Source: Sulfitobacter sp. (GTDB lineage: Bacteria > Pseudomonadota > Alphaproteobacteria > Rhodobacterales > Rhodobacteraceae). From it: a DNA stretch of 8,815 bases. The position numbers and the translations under genes are program-made. Below the pieces are notes generated by a model. That model was not told the origin of the DNA. It ran no database searches and was given only the letters and a program-made list of their open reading frames with translations. Where the stretch lies: NCBI GenBank assembly GCA_024636405.1, contig JAGXHC010000045.1, positions 1-8,815 of the forward strand, given 5' to 3'. The first letter of the stretch is position 1; each line of letters starts with the position of its first letter. Below are positions 6,618-8,815 of this stretch, piece after piece.

Positions 6618-7706
6618 ATGTCAACAACAACGCTCTTGCTGAATGGTTTCAGCATCATCGGAGATCCACACACCAACTCTGCCGCTGCGGGGGGTGGGCG
6701 GCTGATGATACACGGCGGTGATTCTGTCTTTGAATCCAATGACATCGTTGTCTTTACCGTGACGAATGTGACCGTTAATGGTGTGCTGACGGGGCAATCC
6801 GTGATCACCGGCATCACCGTCTATGACAACGCCACCGAATACTATCACGACAATCCGCTTTATACCTATTCCGGGGCTGCCAATATCGGCACCGGGCGAA
6901 ACAACATGGGCGACCGTTACCTTGAATTCAATGCGAGTGGGCTGGTTTCGCTGAACCCGAACGCGCCTCTACTTGGCCAAATGGCGGTTGTCGCAGGTGT
7001 TGACATATTGGGTACATTGGCCACGACCAACGGGCCACTGCGGGTGCAGACGCGCGAGGACATTGACCTGAACGGCGATGGTTTCATCACCGGAAGCGAG
7101 GTTGCTGACGGGTCATTCTCCAGCGGCCTGAATGTGTTGGCAGTTGTGTGCTTTGCCCGCGGCACGTTGATTGAAACGCCTCAGGGACCGCGCTTTGTCG
7201 AAAGCCTGCAAGCAGGTGAAATGGTCAATACACTGGACAGCGGCCCGCAACCAATCCGCTGGGCCGGTGCGCAAACAGTAAAGGGTCAGGGGGCCATGGC
7301 CCCGGTGCATTTTGCCCCCGGCGCAATCGGCAACATCCGCGCGCTGACGGTATCGCAAAATCACCGCATGCTGGTCAAAGGCACGCGCGCGGAGTTGCTT
7401 TTCGGTGAGGCAGAGGTGCTGGTCGCGGCGAAACATCTGGTCAATAATCGGACCATTCGCATCCTGCCCTGCGCCAGCATCAGCTATCATCATTTTCTAT
7501 TCGACGCGCATCAGATCGTTTTTGCCGAAGGCTGCCCCGCCGAAAGCCTTTATCCCGGCGCGCAAACGCTTGATGTGGTTGGCGAAGATGCGCGCGATGA
7601 AATCATCGAGCTGTTTCCCGAACTTGCCATGGCCCAGCCTGATATCGAGATGTCGCGCTATGCGCTGCGCGGTTTCGAAGCGGCGGCATTGTGTCTGGCT
7701 GGCTGA
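6618..7706 (+). CDS. Hint-domain (Hedgehog/intein-type, Hint_2) protein with EF-hand-like calcium loop
   Basis: This is a 362-residue protein in two parts. Residues 1 to about 177 have low-complexity, beta-rich character (many T, V, G, N) with no recognisable family and no cleavable signal peptide. Residues 150-161 (DLNGDGFITGSE) match the EF-hand loop at positions 1, 3, 5, 6, 8 and 12. The Hint domain starts at C178 in VVCFARGTLI, the position where Hint domains carry the N-S acyl shift Cys. It has the block-B-like TVSQNHRM with H249, and the later FDAHQIVFAEG and SLYPG stretches typical of Hint_2 proteins of Rhodobacteraceae. No intein-type C-terminal HN-Cys/Ser/Thr is seen, so a Hedgehog-like cleavage without splicing is more likely. 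The ATG at 6618 was chosen; the frame is open to 6534, but only via a TTG. AGGA lies close to the ATG (weak). Its function is unknown; secretion is an inference from related proteins. Confidence 0.82.
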   Translation: MSTTTLLLNGFSIIGDPHTNSAAAGGGRLMIHGGDSVFESNDIVVFTVTNVTVNGVLTGQSVITGITVYDNATEYYHDNPLYTYSGAANIGTGRNNMGDRYLEFNASGLVSLNPNAPLLGQMAVVAGVDILGTLATTNGPLRVQTREDIDLNGDGFITGSEVADGSFSSGLNVLAVVCFARGTLIETPQGPRFVESLQAGEMVNTLDSGPQPIRWAGAQTVKGQGAMAPVHFAPGAIGNIRALTVSQNHRMLVKGTRAELLFGEAEVLVAAKHLVNNRTIRILPCASISYHHFLFDAHQIVFAEGCPAESLYPGAQTLDVVGEDARDEIIELFPELAMAQPDIEMSRYALRGFEAAALCLAG

Positions 7707-7712
7707 ACGGCG

Positions 7713-8168
7713 TCAAAGCGGGCCGGCAAAGCGCTCTTCGCTGAGCAGTACATTGGCCTCCACTTGCCCTGCCCCCGGCAATGTCATGATCCGCCGTCGC
7801 AGCACCCGTTCAAAATCCGGCAGATCGCGGGCCACGACGCGCAGGCGGTAATCGTAAAGACCCAAGACGTGTTCAACCGTCTGCACTTCGGGGATGGCGG
7901 CCACGGCGCGTTCAAAATCCTCAAGGCTCACCCGACCCTTGGTGGCCAGCTTTACCCCCAAAAAGACCGTCACCCCAAACCCAAGCGCCTGCGCGTTCAG
8001 GCAAAGCTTGCGGCCCCGGATGACGCCCGCCGTTTCCAGTCTGCGGATGCGCCGCCATGTGGCAGGTTGCGACAGGTCAAGCCGCCGCCCCAGCGCGCTG
8101 GCGCTTTGGGTGGCGTCGCGCACCAGTGCGCGGATCAGCGCGCGGTCAATATCATCTAGATCAATCAC
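7713..8168 (-). CDS. Lrp/AsnC family transcriptional regulator (second gene of the pair)
   Basis: This 151-residue regulator has an N-terminal helix-turn-helix (about 5-50; LGRRLDLSQPATWRRIRRLE with the usual AGVI at its end) and a C-terminal RAM/ligand-binding ferredoxin-like domain (about 65-140), which in the family senses amino acids and drives dimer/octamer formation. LGLYDYRLRVVARD (102-115) is the usual core strand-turn motif. The start is GTG at 8166-8168, overlapping the TGA of the upstream Lrp gene as GTGA, so translation is probably coupled. Its stop lies only 6 bases from the stop of the convergent Hint gene, leaving no room for a terminator. Its targets are unknown; the divergent ilvC suggests branched-chain amino-acid control. 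Siroheme decarboxylase subunits share this fold but lack support here (see rejected items). Confidence 0.93.
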   Translation of the reverse strand: MIDLDDIDRALIRALVRDATQSASALGRRLDLSQPATWRRIRRLETAGVIRGRKLCLNAQALGFGVTVFLGVKLATKGRVSLEDFERAVAAIPEVQTVEHVLGLYDYRLRVVARDLPDFERVLRRRIMTLPGAGQVEANVLLSEERFAGPL

Positions 8169-8620
8169 AACGGCAGCGCCTCTTGCGTCTTGATCCGCGC
8201 GACATGCATCAGCGCTTCGATGTCCGCGATATGCGGCAGCGTCAGGATGCGGCTGCGGTAGATCTGCTGATAATGTGCCATGTCGCGCGCGATGACGGAC
8301 AGGCGCAGATCGACGCGGCCCAGGAAGGTCTGCATTTCGATCACCTCGGGCACGTGGCGCGCCTGTTCCATGAAGGCGTCAAAGGCATTGGCCTGCGTTT
8401 TGTCCAATGTGATCCGCAGCGATACTTCGACGCTATAGCCGATGGCAGCCCAGTCAATCACCGCGCTGACCCCCTGCACCACGCCGTCTTCCGTCATCCG
8501 CGCCACGCGTCGCGCGGCCTTGCCCTGAGTGATGCCGCAACGCTCTGCAAGTTCGGCAGGGCTGAGGCTGGGCTCTGCCTGCCAATAGCGCAACAAGCGG
8601 CGGTCCATATCGTCAAGCAT
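8165..8620 (-). CDS. Lrp/AsnC family transcriptional regulator (first gene of the pair, divergent from ilvC)
   Basis: This protein has 151 residues, the same length as its partner. The N-terminal helix-turn-helix (about 3-48) includes LAERCGITQGKAARRVARM, in which the usual Ser/Pro/Thr pattern at the start of the recognition helix is replaced by TQGKAA, so its DNA specificity probably differs from its partner. The RAM domain (about 62-140) keeps FLGRVDLRLSVIARD (99-113). The start is ATG at 8618-8620 with a GGAAAA stretch a few bases upstream. It leads a two-gene operon with the 7713-8168 gene (4-base overlap) and is transcribed away from ilvC across a 133-base gap. Two such regulators made together in equal-length form may act as a hetero-oligomer; this is an inference. 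Confidence 0.93.
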   Translation of the reverse strand: MLDDMDRRLLRYWQAEPSLSPAELAERCGITQGKAARRVARMTEDGVVQGVSAVIDWAAIGYSVEVSLRITLDKTQANAFDAFMEQARHVPEVIEMQTFLGRVDLRLSVIARDMAHYQQIYRSRILTLPHIADIEALMHVARIKTQEALPL

Positions 8621-8753
8621 GATTTTTCCGTTTTATGGCAATACTACGCATTAACATCTCGCAATCAGCAAATAAACCCGGCTTTCGCCAATGGCCAATC
8701 AGGGGCCAATCGTTATGGTCTGCCCCAGATACATCAAAGGAAAGGACGCCCCA
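8621..8753. promoter_or_regulatory. Divergent Lrp/ilvC intergenic region with repeated GCCAAT boxes
   Basis: This gap should carry promoters for both the Lrp operon and ilvC. GCCAAT occurs at 8687-8692, 8694-8699 and 8705-8710; the last two extend to GGCCAATC. GCAAT occurs at 8638-8642 and 8661-8665. AAAGGA (8741-8746) is the ilvC ribosome-binding site, 7 bases before its ATG. No T-box, leader peptide or other attenuator is visible, and no strong sigma-70 consensus pair was found. The repeats could be regulator sites, perhaps for the Lrp pair. Confidence 0.45.
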
Positions 8754-8815
8754 ATGCGCGTTTATTATGACCGTGACTGCGACGTAAACCTGATCAAGGA
8801 CAAAAAGGTCGCCAT
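8754..8815 (+). CDS. ilvC: Ketol-acid reductoisomerase, N-terminal fragment
   Basis: Only the first 20 complete codons are in the window: [20 protein letters not shown]. This is the highly conserved N-terminus of class I ketol-acid reductoisomerase, just before its NADP-binding GxGxxG motif, which lies beyond the edge. The enzyme converts acetolactate or acetohydroxybutyrate to the dihydroxy acid in valine, leucine and isoleucine synthesis, using NADPH and Mg2+. A good ribosome-binding site (AAAGGA, 8741-8746) supports the ATG at 8754. It is divergent from the Lrp pair, a natural regulatory partner for a branched-chain amino-acid gene. Confidence 0.9.
   Translation, partial: MRVYYDRDCDVNLIKDKKVA

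Noticed and set aside
7713..8620. Siroheme decarboxylase (NirD/L/G/H or AhbA/B) subunits, which also come in adjacent pairs with an Lrp-like fold
   Set aside because: The YNLWF-type stretch expected in those enzymes is absent, the cores read as ordinary Lrp RAM motifs (LGLYDYRLRVVARD, FLGRVDLRLSVIARD), and no heme genes are nearby.

Overview
The window looks like a piece of an alphaproteobacterial chromosome, most likely from the Rhodobacteraceae/Roseobacter group. This rests on high GC in most genes, on protein variants recalled as typical of that group (the UbiH/UbiF hydroxylase with an EAAH motif, the class V aminotransferase, a Hint_2 protein), and on a CtrA-type TTAA-N7-TTAAC site. No database search was possible, so the taxonomic placement is an inference.

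Layout, left to right. Positions 1-581 hold the C-terminal half of carA (carbamoyl-phosphate synthase small subunit, + strand). A short intergenic stretch with a perfect CtrA-type box follows. It leads into a 632-residue membrane glycosyltransferase (679-2577, +) that carries an N-terminal MshEN-type (GSPII_E N-terminal) domain, a fold known to bind cyclic di-GMP. A GntR/FCD regulator (2618-3271, -) converges on it. Divergent from the regulator is a two-gene + strand unit: a HAD-family pyrimidine 5'-nucleotidase-like hydrolase (3370-4017) and, 9 bases later, a UbiH/UbiF-type FAD hydroxylase (4027-5223). A perfect 48-bp palindrome, itself made of two hairpins, fills the gap before a convergent class V aminotransferase (5300-6427, -). 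Divergent from that is a Hint-domain protein with an EF-hand-like calcium loop just before the Hint cysteine (6618-7706, +). It runs to within 6 bases of two overlapping Lrp/AsnC-family genes (7713-8168 and 8165-8620, -). The window ends in the first 20 codons of ilvC (8754 onward, +), divergent from the Lrp pair.

Most of the window is housekeeping metabolism: pyrimidine/arginine precursor synthesis, nucleotide turnover, probable ubiquinone synthesis, amino-acid transamination and branched-chain amino-acid synthesis, with local regulators. The parts that go beyond this are (i) the MshEN-glycosyltransferase fusion under a likely CtrA site, which suggests an envelope or exopolysaccharide synthase tied to c-di-GMP and the CtrA programme; (ii) the EF-hand plus Hint protein, a candidate self-processing secreted protein; (iii) the nested palindrome; and (iv) the tandem Lrp pair facing ilvC. 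No rRNA, tRNA, CRISPR array, insertion sequence, prophage or defence system was seen.
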